Shown: piece after piece, positions 36,430 through 49,336 of the stretch
Layout: each line of letters begins with the position of its first letter
Numbering within the stretch: position 1 is the first letter of the stretch
NCBI GenBank assembly: GCA_026826555.1
Contig: JAKSZT010054304.1
Location: 48,634,706 to 48,698,705, forward strand
Length of the DNA: 64,000 nucleotides
Origin: Tolypeutes matacus
Lineage: Eukaryota; Chordata; Mammalia; Cingulata; Chlamyphoridae
Direction: 5' to 3'
Made by a program: the position numbers and the translations under genes
The notes under the pieces: generated by a model
The model's database searches: none
What the model saw: the letters and a program-made list of their open reading frames with translations, nothing else
Told to the model about the DNA's origin: nothing

Positions 36430-38300
36430 ATTTGTATATTCCCATCTGACCCTCACAATACCTCTCTGACAGAGTAGGCCAGGTGGTCTGATTCCCACAC
36501 ACTAAGAAAGAGGTTCAGAGAGGTGGTGGAGGGGAAGTGGCAGAGTTAGGGCAACCTGGTGGCAAAAAAAAACAAACGTGATGGGCTCTTCAAGGTGGTG
36601 GTGGTGGGGTGTTTTTGCCTGGCCTGGGCTGAGGGCACTCATGGAAGCACACCTGTGCCACACTCCAGGGGAGGGTTTCTGAGGAGTAGTCTGAGGGACT
36701 TTACCGGGTGTCCCCATTTTCGGTTTGGCCAAGGGGTGGGATGAGATGTCTCCCCAGGGATCTTTCTGGTAGGAAATGTGTGGGATCAAGTATTAACTGA
36801 CCATTGTATAGAGCTAGGTGGGGGTTAAGGAAAAAGAGTTTCCTGGGCTGAAGTGGTGGCAGAGGTTATTTTTCTCCTGGTTTGGGGCCTCCCAGGACTT
36901 TTCTCTTGCTCTGAAGAATCACACCCTTGGAGTGTTCAGCCTCCTAGGTGGCAAGGGCAGGCAGCATGCAAGGATGATCTCTGCCACCTGCATCTCAGGG
37001 GTTAGGTGAGCAGAAGTGAGGGCTCGGGATAGCACGGCCGTTGGTGCAGATGGGAAAGTGAAGCAATGGGTCGGGTCTGTTTCTTCCTGAACATGGGCTG
37101 TGACAAAGGAAGTTGCAACATTTTTTTTTCTTCTTCTTTATATATTTCTTTTTATAGAGCAAGAAGGGGAAGAAAATCTTCTGTTAACTTCAGAAAAAGT
37201 ATCTGGTCTTAGATAGGTCATTAGTGCCCCGGTTCTCCTACAACACTTCATTTGTAATCTTCCTTCCTGCCCTTCTCCTCCATCCACACCTCCTTCATTT
37301 CCTTCTCTCTGAGGGATTGTGTCTCTGCAGCAGGCCAGCTATGTCTACAAGGAGGGAAGGAATCGACTTGGACCCAGGGAACCTTGAGAAAGCATCTTGT
37401 CCATTGCCCTCCAGTCGAGAGGCATCTTCTGTACCAGCTCACTTGTGGAAGATTTCCCTGGTCACCTCTCCCTTGACACTGAGAGCTGTTTAACCACAAC
37501 ACGTGATTGTTGATATTCACCTGGCCTCTCTAGCCACAGCATCAGTCAGTGTTCATTTGGTATCCTGGAAGGTTGAGGTGATACTTGTTTATCAACCCAG
37601 ATAACCTTTTTGGTAGATTCAGAGCATGTGTCTAGGCAGATACTGGGGAAAGGGACCTGAAACAGGGGAGGCAGAAATCAAGGCTGGAAGACCACATGTA
37701 TTAGTTGGGAATCCTTGGTCAGGTTTGATTTTGGTCCTTGTGCTGTAGCCGGGTAAGGACCCAGTTGTGTTTGGAAGTGTGAAAATATATTTTCTTAATG
37801 AAAACTTTTGAGGTCTAGAAAAGCAGTGGGAGTTTTTTGGCATATGTATGAGATTCATTTCTTCTTCCTCAGATTTCTATACTTCAGTACAGCCAAAAGT
37901 TCCAGGACAGCCCAGCTTGGAGACTCCCAGCTTTAGATAACTAAGGGATGTTCTGGATCATCCCTGAGAATGAAGTCTCTTTGATGTGATGAAGCTGGGA
38001 GATGGCACAGCCAACTTGCCCCATTGCCGGGATGGGGTAGGCTGCTTATACCTATGGTTTAGTTACTTTCTTGGGCAGAGAAGGACACAGTCCTTAAGGG
38101 TGAGAGCTTTGTTAGTCTCTTTGTTCTCTCTACCTTGCTGCCTCTGGTACAGCTAACATGGAGCTCCTCCTTTCCTGTTCTCTTTGGATTTAATCTCTCT
38201 TTCATCAGGCTAGAGATGAACTCAGAGAGGGCAATGGTGGAGGAGTGGAGCCTGAATTTGCTTGTTTGCCTGGATTCACACAGTGGCTATGTAAGCCCTT
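36430..38300 (+). other. Intronic, no gene recognised
   Basis: Unique-looking sequence. Only short frames without recognisable domains. Confidence 0.4.
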
Positions 38301-38304
38301 TTTT

Positions 38305-38525
38305 GCAGGAAGCTGCACCAGCCAATGTGATAGCCATCTAGCCACATGTGGCTATATAAAGTTAAATTTAAATTAAATACAATTAAAAATTCAGTCCTTC
38401 AGTAGCTCTAGCCACATTTTAAGTACCTAGTAGTCGCATAAAGCCAGTGGCTACTGTAGTGCACAGTGCAGATAGAGAACATTTCCACTGTCATGGAAAA
38501 TTTTCTGTGACAGTACTGGACTTGA
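38305..38525. mobile_element. hAT-Charlie-type MITE (MER3-like), copy 2
   Basis: TAGCCACATGTGGCTATATAAAG, CTAGCCACATTTTAAGTACC and GAACATTTCCACTGTCATGG match copy 1 at 27930-28145 in the same general order. Confidence 0.65.
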
Positions 38526-38699
38526 GGTAACCATTCTATAGCAAAGATTTAGCTGAGTTAGAAGGGGATTTGAATAGGGTGTGAAGGAGGGGTTTTATGA
38601 CCCAGGTGAGAGGGTAAAGAGAAGGTAATAAAGAAAAGGACTTTAAAAAGTATTTAACTTGGCTCATTTAGGACTGCAGGCCAGGCAGATGGTCATCTA

Positions 38700-38885
38700 G
38701 CCCAGTGACTGCCAAACCAGATTATCAGACTCACCTGAGGGTCATTTTTTTGGAAATACAGATTCCTGGGCCCTACCCCTTATGGCTTATTGAACCTAAG
38801 TGTCAATAGAGGTAGTATTCAAGAAGATATGTTTTTGGTATACTCCCCAAGTAATAAGTACCTGAGTTTGGCAACCACTTATCTT
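38700..38885 (+). mobile_element. MER5A-like hAT MITE
   Basis: AGTGACTGCCAAACCAGATTATCAG, CTCACCTGAGGGTC, ACAGATTCCTGGGCCCTACCCC and the closing GAGTTTGGCAACCACTT follow the MER5A order. Confidence 0.7.
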
Positions 38886-39449
38886 TCTAACTTATACTTA
38901 CATTCCTCCGGTGATGGGGGAGCACATCCCTTTTCAAGAAAAAAAATCTGCTGTTGTTAAAAGTCTATGTTTATTGAGTCCAAAATTTGGTTCCCTGTAC
39001 TTGTACTATCTTTTGGCATTGGTTGCATTTTCTAGAGCCTCACAGAAGGAACGCATCAGCTCTGGCCTCTGCACAGCCACTCGGCAAATCTTTGTACACA
39101 GCTGTGGTGCGGTCCCTACCACCCCAAAGTCATGGCACATTTTCAGCATACTTGATCTACCAGGAGCTCTAGAGGGATTCAAAAGTGCCACATCATTCCC
39201 AGATCCTTTTGATTGTCAAGCTTGATGAGAAAATTGAGGAAAAGGCCACATTTCAGCATACCCTGCCCAGGGGAGAGTCCCAAGGGCCATCCAGCTGGTT
39301 TGGGCCATGCATACTCTCTGCCTTTCTGCCTGGTGTAGAGGAAAGCATCCTTGTTTCTCTGCATGGCTAACATTTGCTTTTCAAGGACACTGATCTGGTT
39401 TTCTTCAGAGGCGTTGAGAGACTCCGCCATCCATGCCCAGTCTGATATG

Positions 39450-39920
39450 ACCACAAATGTCATTCCTGTTAGAGACCTTCACTAGCTCCCGCTTGCCTCC
39501 AGTGTAAAGCTCAAACTCCTAAGTGTGGTATTCACTGTCCTTCATGCTGGTTACCACCTTCCTTTCCATCTTCTCTCCAGCCGCTTGTGCCACCCCCCTC
39601 CCTGCCAACACACAGGCTCACCACTCCAGGAGATTACTCCTTCCCACTCTGCACTGCCTGCCTTCCCTTTGTTCATCCTTTTATATCCTTTCTGGTAGAA
39701 TTGTATTTACCTTCGAGACTCATCTTAGATTTTACCTATGTTCCCTCTCCCCAGTTCCAGACAGAACTAACTCCCACCTTTGTCCTGGTGGCAGTTCATT
39801 ACCACCTGCATGACTGCTGTGGACCTGAGTTGGTCATTTCCATGTCCTCCCCTTTTAGACCTTGAGCTCCTTGAAGACAAGGACTGTGTCTGTTTGTTGT
39901 TATTCCCAGAGGTGCAGTAA
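39450..39920 (+). repeat. L2 LINE 3' fragment
   Basis: TCACTAGCTCCCGCTTGCC, AAGCTCAAACTCCTAAGTGTGG, ATTCACTGTCCTTCATG, GAGCTCCTTGAAGACAAGGACTGTGTC and GCAGTAAATACC lie in order. The frames at 39523-39865 are L2 shadow. Confidence 0.75.
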
Positions 39921-40099
39921 ATACCTTGTCTTTTGGATTCTGATGAGGCTGCCATAGGGAACCAGAGCCCCTTTTCAGAAGTTCTACCCTCTGTAGCCCT
40001 GGGGCTCATGAGCTCTGAAAAAAGCTGAGAAAAGCACCACCTCTGCAGCTGATAATTAACAAGCAGGGCATGGTGACTTGGCTGCCTCCGAGGCAAAAC

Positions 40100-43000
40100 T
40101 GGTATTTAAACAATAAAATTTTTTAAAATCAAGAATTAAAGTGTCAGCTCCAGAAGCAGATACATCCAAACACGCCTTGCCCAGTTAGAGAAGATAAGTG
40201 GAAAAATGAGTCAAGCCAAAGAATTCTCTCTCTTGAGAAGAGGCTAGGGGTAAGAGGCCCAGGTCAGGGTGTTGGCAGGAGCTGGGAAGGGCCTTTTGTG
40301 TTTCTGCTCTCTGGGCTGGCTGGGGCTGGCTGGGGCTGGTTAGGGTGGGTGGGTGGTAGGGATGCTTCACAAAAAGGGGCCGTCAGTGTTTCCTTTTATT
40401 CCCAGTTTCTGTCGATTGGACTAATTTTGTCAAGGGGAAAAGAAGAGAAATTGGGGGAAATAGGGTAGAAATAAACTCTTGGCTTTATCTAAAGATGATA
40501 AAGCACACACTTGTGTGTGCAGTGGTGGAGACCATTTAGTACTGCCTCTTGGAATCTCACCTTGTTTTCTTCTGATGCTACTGGAGGGCAGGGGGTGTTG
40601 AGTAGGGAGGAAGAGCTGACATCTGAGCCTCCTCCCTTCCTAGATCAGAACCAGAGCATGAGGAATTCCCCAGCCTTTTGGTGGCCCCAAGATACTAACC
40701 ACAAACTCCATCTCTCTAAAGCTGTTCTGAGAAACATACATGCCAGGAACAGCCCCTGGCTTCAGAAAAAGGGGAGCCTGCTCAAGGCCGAGGTTTCCTC
40801 TGTGAAGGGTGGGGTCTTCAAAGTCCCCTTCATTTGGGGAACCTGCTTCTCTGGTCAGCAGCAGAGGTCAGTGGGAGACACCCTTTCAGGATCTGCTTCA
40901 TTATGAAAGAAGCACAAAAACCCAGAGAATCTGAGAGGCTGCCGGAGGGTCTCTTCTACAAGTTCACCCTGGGGAGCACTGACTGCATTTTTCCAATCCA
41001 AAGTTAGGATCTGTCTGACATGTAATATTTTCTTTATTTGGGGAGGAGGGCATCACTTTCAGATCCAAGAGTTTGAATATGAAAATACTGGACTTCCTGG
41101 GAAATTTTGAAGATTTATGCTGTGTCTGACTGCCTATCTGTCACTCATTGTTATCTGGCCCATGATAGGAGGGGGGTTGCCTGAGAAGTGTTGGGGCCCC
41201 CTTGCTATCAAGCTTGGTTGGCCTGCCTTTTATTCTTTTCAGGTTTCTCTGCTGGAATTAGTGGTGTTGGGGGCTGAGCCATCACCCAGGGCACGTGTGA
41301 TGGCTGTGGGGGTGACTTCTTCCTGGCCACAGGTGTGTACCTTGAATGCAGTTACCCAGTTACCCTTATAGCCAAAGGTAACACAGCTGGTGAGGGATTA
41401 GGGCTACTTGATAAAGGAATAAAACCAGCTGGCTTATCTAGGGGTGGAATCCCTGTCCTTGTGGCATAAGCCCAGATCATCCACAGCTGAGGTTGGCTTG
41501 AGACAGTATGGTTCTGTCCGCTTTATGAAGTTCTAATGGTTCTTGGAGAAACATCATCGTCATTTGAACTGAATGGCAAAGATAATGCAAACCCATGAGT
41601 ACTCACTGATCTGTTCACTCATCTGTACACTGGAAACTTACTGAGAGGGAGACATGTAAGCAGTTATTTCTTATATACTCCAAATGGTAGGAGAGTTATG
41701 TCCAGGGGACTGGGTGAACATGCAGGAAGGAGCCACTCATTTCTCCAAGGCAGAAAGTCCTAGAGTGTGTCGGGGGAACACTAATCCTGTGAGATACTCT
41801 TGTGAGCAAATAAATTTAGGAAAACATTTTGCAGTGCACGTTAACACATTAAAGGCCCTGAGAAGTTTTACAATATAAGAATCGGTTTAACTTTGTTTAA
41901 CCTAGTGCATCTGCTATATATAGGACCCTATTTTTGCTTATCATTTATTTTATTAACATCTTACGAAATGCTGTTCAAGAAATGGCAGTTCAATCTCCTT
42001 GCTCTGGGAGGAGAACTGTCCAGTGATTCAGAGAAAAATTCACCTGACTCTGGGTCAACACAGGTTTGAGATGTTTGACAAAGGGGTGTGTATGTGTATA
42101 TGTGTGTGTGTGTGTTGGGGGTGTGGCAGAGAAGGGCCCTTGGCAGGTGGCTTCTATTGAAGTTGGCCCTGTCTGCATCCCTGTTGGCTTTGTGCTCCTG
42201 GAGAAGGCTTTTGTTCTGACTTGAAAATACTGAATAGCAGCTACATCTGTCATGCCTGGGAAGCGGCAGTTTGCAGCATGGGGGGTGAATGGGCAGTCAG
42301 CAGATATCCCTGCCTGAGGCCTCAGCTGCTGAGAGAGAGCTCCAAGGTATGGGAGGTGACTTGGAGGCAGCTGTGTGCTAATCCTGGAAGTGGACAGGAG
42401 CAGGATTTAGCTCCCTTTTCTCATTGCATTCTCCTCTTCCTGTAGAGGAAATGGGGTGGAAGTCTGAAGTGGTGGCCTGGGAAGAAGCTACGGGGCTGGA
42501 TTTTTCTCCCTTCTCCAACCAAACAGCATGTTCTCCATTAGTCAAAGGAGCTAAAATGAAGGCATTTTGGCCCAAATTTAAGGAAAGGTTCAAATTATTA
42601 AATAGATTTACTAAAGTTTGTGGAGTCTTGGAATTCGGGAGTCCTGGCTAGAACTGTTTTCAGACCTTTGGTGGTGGGAGGTGGATGTGAGCCATCTGTC
42701 CCTGAGACGGCTGGCTGCCTGAGACATGCCCAGGAGGCCTCACTGGATTCGTCACTTGAAACGAACCCAGGTCCAGGGGATTCCCAGTGCCTGTTGCAGG
42801 CCTCAACATTCTCCCGGTGAAGTTCACCAGGAGGCCTTGGTTATTTCCAAGGAAATCTGCAACTGGGAAGAAATGGGAATGTGGGGTGGGATTCAGCCAC
42901 TCTTCCTGGGGATTATACACTTCCAACATGGGGAAACCTCAGTGTAATCAAAGCAGGGCGAGGATTTCCTACCTCTGTTATTTTTATGCTGCTTTTCCCC

Positions 43001-44275
43001 TTTTGACCTTCCCAAGGGGAGGGCAGTTAGTCAGCAGGAACTAGGGTGAGGTGTCCTTCGTCCCTTGCTCCTCTGGCCTTCTGCCCTTCCTCAGCCGCAG
43101 CAAACTGGCCTGGAGTCACTCATCTGGGGAGGAGCGAACCCAGGGCCTCTGCTTGTTGCCTTCTGTTAGTGAAGAAGGGGCAGATGCCCTCTCTCCATCT
43201 CCTCCTGGGACAGGAAGTCTGGGTGAGCCAGGCTTTGGTCTGGGAAGCAGAAGTGTGTGCTGCTGCTGCCCACTGGGGTTGTTTGCCAACTCCCATGCTC
43301 CAGCCTCCAGGGAGGGACCAGCATCTCTGACCCCCATGGACTGTTGTGGCCCCTAGGGAGGAGCTGAGGGCTCTTGCCAGGAACCTCTGAGCTCCCTCAA
43401 AGGTGGGTGTTGGGTCAAGGTGGAGAAGATCTGTTGAGTAGGAGAAGAGTAGGGGATGACTCCCTCCTTCCCCCATCAGCTGGGGATGTATCACCACTTC
43501 TGGGCAGACATTTGGGCCACTTCATGACAAATTGGTCATTATGGAAATTCTTTCTTACCTCAGGGTGGGGCTTTCTTTGTTCAGGGTCCTGGCAGTATGA
43601 GATGAAGCCATTCACCTGCTGCCCCCTCAACACTAGGGGGCAGGGCAGTGTCTGAGCCCTCACTCCTGTAATCTCTCCCTGTTGTTCTCCCTTCACTGTT
43701 GTTCCCATCTTCACCAGATCAGCTCATCAAATACTTGTGGGTCTAGCCTGGTGCATAGTGGGCATGCATTTGGGGGAGGAGATGACATGGCACGTCTATC
43801 TTTTCTTTTCCCACAGGTAGGTCCTAGCCTTGTTGGAGCTCCAGTTCCTGTCATGGCTGCACATGGAGCTGTGGGACATCCGGGCCTAGAGGGGGGTGTC
43901 CTTTGTCCTCTGTAATGAAGATCCCAGATTTCCACAGTTATTCCAGGGGAGGAGTGGGGTTTCCCCCACCCCCAGGCACTGCAAAGAATCCAGGCTCCGA
44001 GGCTCCCTTTTCCAGGTCTCCACCTCTAAGCAGTCTGCCCCTTCCGGGTCTCCTCCTGCCAGGGAGAATGGCGGGAAGGAAGTCCTGCCAGAAGGTTGTA
44101 TTTTGGTTTGTGAGGTAACTGTCTTTGGTTTGAGAAACAGATACATATTCCCCTCCCCTTTAAGATCTGGGGCCAGAGCACTCGACCTGTTGGTTTCCCA
44201 AGTGCTAAGGCAAGAGAAAGAAGGGACTGATGAAATCTGGGAGGGGCGCTTTTCCTGGGAATCCACATGGTCTAC
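40100..44275 (+). other. Intronic, no gene recognised; minor simple repeats
   Basis: A G-rich GGCTGGCTGG minisatellite-like patch is at 40312-40360 and (GT)n at 42085-42115. Frames of 90-150 codons between 42660 and 44360 lack recognisable domains and overlap on both strands. Confidence 0.4.
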
Positions 44276-44279
44276 TCAG

Positions 44280-44450
44280 GGCCTGGGTTGCAGCCCTCAC
44301 TCTGTCATCAACCAACTGTATAACCTTGGGAAACTTCTTAAATGCACTACATCTTAGTTTCCACATGACTAAAATGGGGCTAAGGTTGGCCCAGATTATG
44401 AGTTTAAAGATGATATTATCCATGGAAGGGCTAGAGAGTATATAGAACAT
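44280..44450 (+). repeat. MIR SINE remnant
   Basis: CTGGGTTGCAGCCCTCACTCTG, CCAACTGTATAACCTTGGG and TTAGTTTCCACATGACTAAAATGGGG lie in MIR order. Confidence 0.7.
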
Positions 44451-44489
44451 TAAATACATTTTAAGCTTGGGTTTCTTACTCAGGAAGAG

Positions 44490-44665
44490 AGAATCATAGA
44501 AGCAAAGAATTCAGAGTTGGAAGAAACCTTAAACTTCATGTAGGCTAAGGCATATCTTTATAGTTGAGAAGACTAAAGTTTGGAGAGTAAAAGTGACTTG
44601 TCTCAGGTACTCAGCAAGTTAATTGTAGAACTGGGACTAGAACCAGGTCAGTCAGCTTTCTGACA
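44490..44665 (-). repeat. MIR-like ancient SINE (same class as 24295)
   Basis: It contains GAATTCAGAGTTGGAAGAAACC, TATAGTTGAGAAGACTAAAG and ACTGGGACTAGAACC. Confidence 0.55.
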
Positions 44666-45149
44666 TGTACTTCTGTCACTTGATAAACCTCAGGATGCAT
44701 GTACTTGGAACAGAGAGTCATAGAGGGGATAAACCATATCACAGATGATCAACAGCCATGTGTGCAGGGCATGAGACAGGGGAAGTAGTAGAGTAGATAA
44801 TCTTAAAATTATTGAAATTGGACTTTTCAAAATATCAGTAGATTTTTTTTTTTCTCCTGCACCTACATCTTAGTTCTGGACTTCCATAATGTTTAGTGAC
44901 TCAGAAACCTGTTTTGAGTTTGTGGGGGAAGGAGTGGGAGGCTCCAGCTCATTGATTCAGTGTTTGCTGTGGCTAATCTACAGTGTGGATAATCCACATG
45001 CAGACTGTTGAGAGCTGCCCTTTCTTTGAGGACACATTATACACCAGCTTGCCCTTTACTTGTATGAAGCTGGCTGGAGCTCATTGAAGCAGTAATTGTA
45101 CCTCTGCGTTCTTTGGCTCCTATGTAGAAAAGTGGTTTCCACAGTGAAC

Positions 45150-45290
45150 AGTAGACTTTTAAAGCTGGAAAGCACATTAAGGATCCTCTAAAACTGATCG
45201 CTTCATTGTACAGGGGATGAAAACAAAGCTGGAGTGGGGCAGGGACTTGTCTCGAGCCACACAGTCAGGTATGTGGCCCATAGAAGCTCG
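45150..45290 (-). repeat. MIR-like ancient SINE (same class as 24295)
   Basis: It contains TTTTAAAGCTGGAAAGCACATTAAGGATCC and ACTTGTCTCGAGCCACACAGTC. Confidence 0.55.
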
Positions 45291-45524
45291 TCCCATAGGA
45301 GCAAGAGCTTAAGCCAGTAAAGGTCCAAGCACCAGCCTCACACATGCTCCATCTTGGCTAAGACCACTTGTTCCCAGGGCAGCCTGGCCTTTTGCAATCT
45401 GCCCTTGAGAGGCCCCTGTGATGGTTGAAATAGTTCCTCTTTTTCCCCTTACCGCTCCCCTCCAATGAACCCCAGCCACCTATTCTTTCCCTTCTTGTGC
45501 TTCCTATGGCTTTTACTTCCTCCT

Positions 45525-46318
45525 CCTCAACTTTTTATTATGAAAAATTTCACATATGCAGCAAAGCTGCAAGAAGAAAAGTGCAGGGAACACCCATATA
45601 CTCTATCCCCTAGATCCTGTCTTAACCTCTTCCTGTACTTGGTTTATCATATCTCTACATCTTTTCATCTCTATCCATTTATGAGTTGGTCTTATTTTGG
45701 GGATGCCTTTCATAGTCAGTTGCAGATATCAGTAAATTTCACCCCTAAACATTTCAGCATATGTAGCTTTAGAGGTCAATATTTGTTAGTGGATTTTGTT
45801 TTGTTTATGGTAAGATTTATATAACATATATATAATATATATATATTAATTCTCAAGTGTGTCATTTGATAAGTTTTGGTAAATGTCTATACCTGTGCAA
45901 CCTAAAACTTTCAAGATATAGGACAAACATTTTTATGTTCTTTCCCAGTCAGTCCCCACCTCCTCTCCGGCAATCACTGTTAAAATTTTTTTTTTTCCGT
46001 CATGGGTTAGTGGTACCTGCCCTACAACTTCATGTGAATGGAATCATTAGTATGAACTCTTTTGTGTGAGATTTCATCCATGTGGTTATGTGTATCAGTA
46101 GTTTGTTCCTTCTTATGCAGAGTGGAATTCCATTGTATGGATGTGCTATAATTTACTTATCCATTCTCCCGTTGATAGACATTTGGGTTGTTTCCAATTT
46201 TTGGCTATAGTGAATAAAACTCCCATGAACATTCTTGTACAAGTCTTTTTGTGGACAAAATGTTTTCATTTCTCTTGGGTAAATACCTAGGAGTGGGATT
46301 GCTGGGTCATGGGCAGCT
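45525..46318 (-). mobile_element. Old L1 3' end, antisense
   Basis: TTTTTATTATGAAAAATTTCACATATGC, GGGAACACCCATATACTC, GGTAACCACTG-like text, CCATTCTCCCGTTGATAGACATTTGGG and AGGAGTGGGATTGCTGGGTCAT lie in reverse L1M order. A (TA)n patch is at 45826-45847. The short antisense frame at 46153-46338 (AAHDPAIPLLGIYP) is a remnant of the ORF2 C-terminus. Confidence 0.8.
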
Positions 46319-46319
46319 G

Positions 46320-46740
46320 TTACTTGTTCCTCTCTCACTCTTACTGTCCTACCCTCTCATTGTATTCTACATCCAAGAATGTGAGTATTAGAAGGTGCCT
46401 TATTGCTCATCTGGATTATCTCTCACTCATTGTAGGAATACCCTTGAGAGCCCCACCTGACAGTGTCTGCTTGTAGCTTACCACCTTTCCAGGCTGCTAT
46501 TATTGTGGGAGAGTCTTATAACTTCTACCTTGGGAAACCACATAGGACAAGTCTAATTTAGCCCTCTTTTCTGTGACAGCCTCATGGAATTTTAGGACTA
46601 TCATGTCCAACCCCTCAACTGCTCCTTTAAGGTTTCTCTTCTTGAGGCTAATTGCCCCAGTTTTTTGAACTGCTTCTCATGTGACGCGGTTCTGACTTTT
46701 TACATCTGGGTTGTCTTCCTTTAAAAGTATACTCTTCTTA
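46320..46740 (+). other. Intronic, possible ancient repeat, no gene
   Basis: The wording suggests an old repeat but I cannot assign it. A SINE follows at 46756. Confidence 0.35.
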
Positions 46741-46755
46741 AAAAGTTTTGCCCAG

Positions 46756-46940
46756 GGAAGCGGCTGTGGCTCAATCAGTAGGGCTCCCGTTTACCATATG
46801 GGAGGCCCTGGGTTCGGTTCCCGGGGCATCCTGGTGAAGGCAAGCCCGCCCGCATGGCGTGGTTAGCTGACCCAGTGAGCACAAGCAGCAAGGGGGGGGA
46901 TAAATGAATAAATAAATAAAATCTTAAAAAAAAAAAAAAA
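46756..46940 (+). mobile_element. DAS-type SINE, monomer with long tail region
   Basis: It starts GGAAGCGGCTGTGGCTCAAT, has a B box near GGTTCGGTTCCC and a tail TAAATGAATAAATAAATAAAATC plus poly-A. The duplication AAAAGTTTTGCCCAG (46741-46755) matches AAAAGTGTTGCCCAG (46941-46955) at 14 of 15. Confidence 0.9.
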
Positions 46941-47200
46941 AAAAGTGTTGCCCAGAAGTGGGAACTGTATTCTGGATGTGGTCTCACAAGTGCAGAGTGC
47001 AATTGGATCTGGATCCTGTTTGATCTTGGTACTTGATCTGTCAGTGGCAGTCACTTCATGGCACTGAGAGGACTGAAGTTTGTAAAATTGCCACAAATCT
47101 AAGGTGGTATTAAGATACCCATTCCGCTTGACGTCAGAGAGCCCTTGATATTTATGGCATTTATTGTGTACTTTACTTGCCGTTCTCTCATTTAATCTTT

Positions 47201-47653
47201 TTTTTTTTTTAAAAGATTTATTTATTTATTTTACTTTGTATCCATTTTTAACCCCTTCTCCCCCCTGTTTTTGCTGTTTTTGTGTCCATTAGCTGGGCAA
47301 TTCTCTGTGTCTGTTTCCTGCCCTCTCTTCTCATCCTTCGCCTCCTGTCTTCACTGGGACTTGAACCTGGGAACCTCCGATGTGGGAGAGAGGTGTTTTG
47401 CCACCAGCGCCACCTCAGTTCCTAGTTTTTTTGGTGCGTCTCATCTTGGCTCTCCCTTTGTGTCACTCTCCTGTTACATCACCATCTTGCTGCTTGGCTC
47501 AATGGGGCCTGGCGGCACTCACGCGCGTGGGACCTAATGGCCTGCACACCTTCTATATTTTCTTTATTTTTCTGGGAGGTCCCGGGGATCGAACCCAGGT
47601 TCCTCCATATGGGAGATGGACGCCCAACCATTTGAGCCACATCCGCCCCCCTT
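47201..47653 (-). mobile_element. Composite DAS-type SINE (two tRNA-like modules, 453 bp)
   Basis: In reverse complement a tRNA-like head (GTGGCTCAAATGG, B box GGTTCGATCCCC) is followed by a long body, a second tRNA-like module near 47345-47410, and a tail ending AATAAATAAATC. The perfect duplication ATTTAATCTTT lies at 47190-47200 and 47654-47664. Confidence 0.85.
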
Positions 47654-47707
47654 ATTTAATCTTTGCTATCATCTTATGAGAAAGGTGTGATTTGAAATAA
47701 CTTAAAA

Positions 47708-47951
47708 GGAAGTGGATGTGGCTCAAGTGGTTGAGTGCCTGCTTCCCACAAGGGAGGACCCAGGTTTGGTCCCCAGTGCCTCCTAAAAACAAAAACAAAA
47801 AACCAAAAAACAAAAAGTAAACAAATGAAGAAACCAACTCAGGGTAGCTGATGTGACTCAGTGGTTGAGCGCCGGCTTCCCGCATACGAGGTCCCGGTTC
47901 AATTCCTGGCCCCAGTACCTAAAAAATAAGTTAAAAATAAATAAATAAATA
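47708..47951 (+). mobile_element. DAS-type SINE, dimeric
   Basis: The two tRNA-like units start GGAAGTGGATGTGGCTCAAG and GGTAGCTGATGTGACTCAGTGG. The linker is A-rich and the tail is (AAAT)n. Flanks AATAACTTA and AATAACATA match at 8 of 9. Confidence 0.85.
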
Positions 47952-47985
47952 AATAACATAATAAAAGTTATCTGTTTAAAGCAAG

Positions 47986-48203
47986 CAGAATTTCTCAGCC
48001 GTGGCACTACAGACCTTTGGCCAGATAATTCTTTGTTGTGGGGTTGTCCTGTGCTTTGTTGGATGTTTAGCAGCTTTCCTGGCCTCTACCCACCAGATGC
48101 CCATAGCATACCCCTTCCCCCCAGTTGTTATAACCAAAAATGTCTCTAGACACTGGCACTTGTCTCATGAGGGGCAAAATCACATCTGGTTGAGAACCAT
48201 TCC
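47986..48203 (+). mobile_element. MER20-like hAT MITE
   Basis: TTCTCAGCCGTGGCACTAC, GATAATTCTTTGTTGTGGGG, GATGTTTAGCAGC, CTCTACCCACCAGATGCC and GGTTGAGAACCAT are in MER20 order with inverted ends. Confidence 0.85.
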
Positions 48204-48214
48204 AAGGTGTGTAG

Positions 48215-48315
48215 AACCTAGTCACTGAAAAAAATTTAAGCAATATAGCTCTTCCCCAAGGGTAACCACTGTTAACTCTGGTGGATATCCTTGCAAATTG
48301 CATTCATTATAGAGA
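48215..48315 (-). repeat. Old L1 fragment, antisense
   Basis: AATTTAAGCAATATAGCTC, GGTAACCACTGTTAACTC and GGATATCCTTGCAAATTGCAT are typical of antisense L1M text. Confidence 0.5.
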
Positions 48316-49102
48316 CAGTCCTTGTGTTGCATGGTTCTAATATACACAAATTTCAGTTACCACGTGTTAGTTGAATAACACTAGTCCCCTAACAATACTG
48401 TTCAAATTTTACCATGACATATTAATTGTGAATAATTGTATAAAGTGCTGCTGGCTCTTCAGTCCACAAATCACCGTGTAAATAATAGGCACATCATGAT
48501 CAGTGACCAGCCGTGGTGCTGCTTTCGAGTCTGCTGATGGTTAGTCACTGCATGTCTGACATTCAGTCCACTCAGACAGCAAAGCATGTAGTTATGTGGA
48601 ATCCTTGTCGCTGACTGATAAACCCACATGGCTGTTAACAAAAATTCATTATCAAAGGAGGGAATTGGCCAACAAAGATGAACTTTCAGCAAAGAAATGA
48701 GAAGTGATAACACTGGAAGTGAAATTCGAGCCGAATGTAAATGGAATTTTAGAAGAAATAGCTGACCGTGGGAATGTTGACACTGTCACCATTCTAGAGA
48801 CTCTTACGTATGCAGCTAGAGGAACTTAGTGAAAACAAACTCATTGAAATAAATGAAGTAAGTGGCTGCAATGAAAAGGATGAAGATGTCCCAGAAGTGA
48901 CACCATGGGAAACAACTTCACATTATGGGGACTCTTGGAGGTATTTCACAACATTGTAAGCACAAAGGATAAAATGTTAGAAACTGATCCAAACTTAGAA
49001 AGGAGTATGACAATTCACCATGGCATAGAAAAGATACTTGTTCTGTGTTGTCTGTTAACACAAGGAGAAGAAGGCAAGCACTGTTCAAACCACTCTGCAT
49101 AA

Positions 49103-49331
49103 TTTTTTGTTTGTTTGTTTGAACCGGGGCGGAGGAATGAACCTGTGACCTCGTATATGACATTCAACCACTGAGCCACATCCGCTCCCAGAGTAAGTTT
49201 TTTCATTTGTTTACTGTTTTTTTGTTTGCTTGTTTGTGTTTTTTTTTGTTTTTAAGAGGCACTGGGGCCAAACCTGGAACCTCCCATGTGGGAAGCAGGT
49301 GCTCAACCGCTTGAGCCCCATTTGTTCCTTG
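49103..49331 (-). mobile_element. DAS-type SINE, dimeric, inserted in Tigger
   Basis: Reverse-complemented tRNA-like units lie near 49130-49190 and 49255-49330 (GAGCCACATCCGCTCCC and CTCAACCGCTTGAGC). T-rich linkers separate them. Confidence 0.8.
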
Positions 49332-49336
49332 AATTC

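Noticed and set aside
48905..49102. Possible domesticated transposase gene
   Set aside because: Only the C-terminal part is open, the catalytic core is missing and stops interrupt the remainder. It is a dead Tigger.
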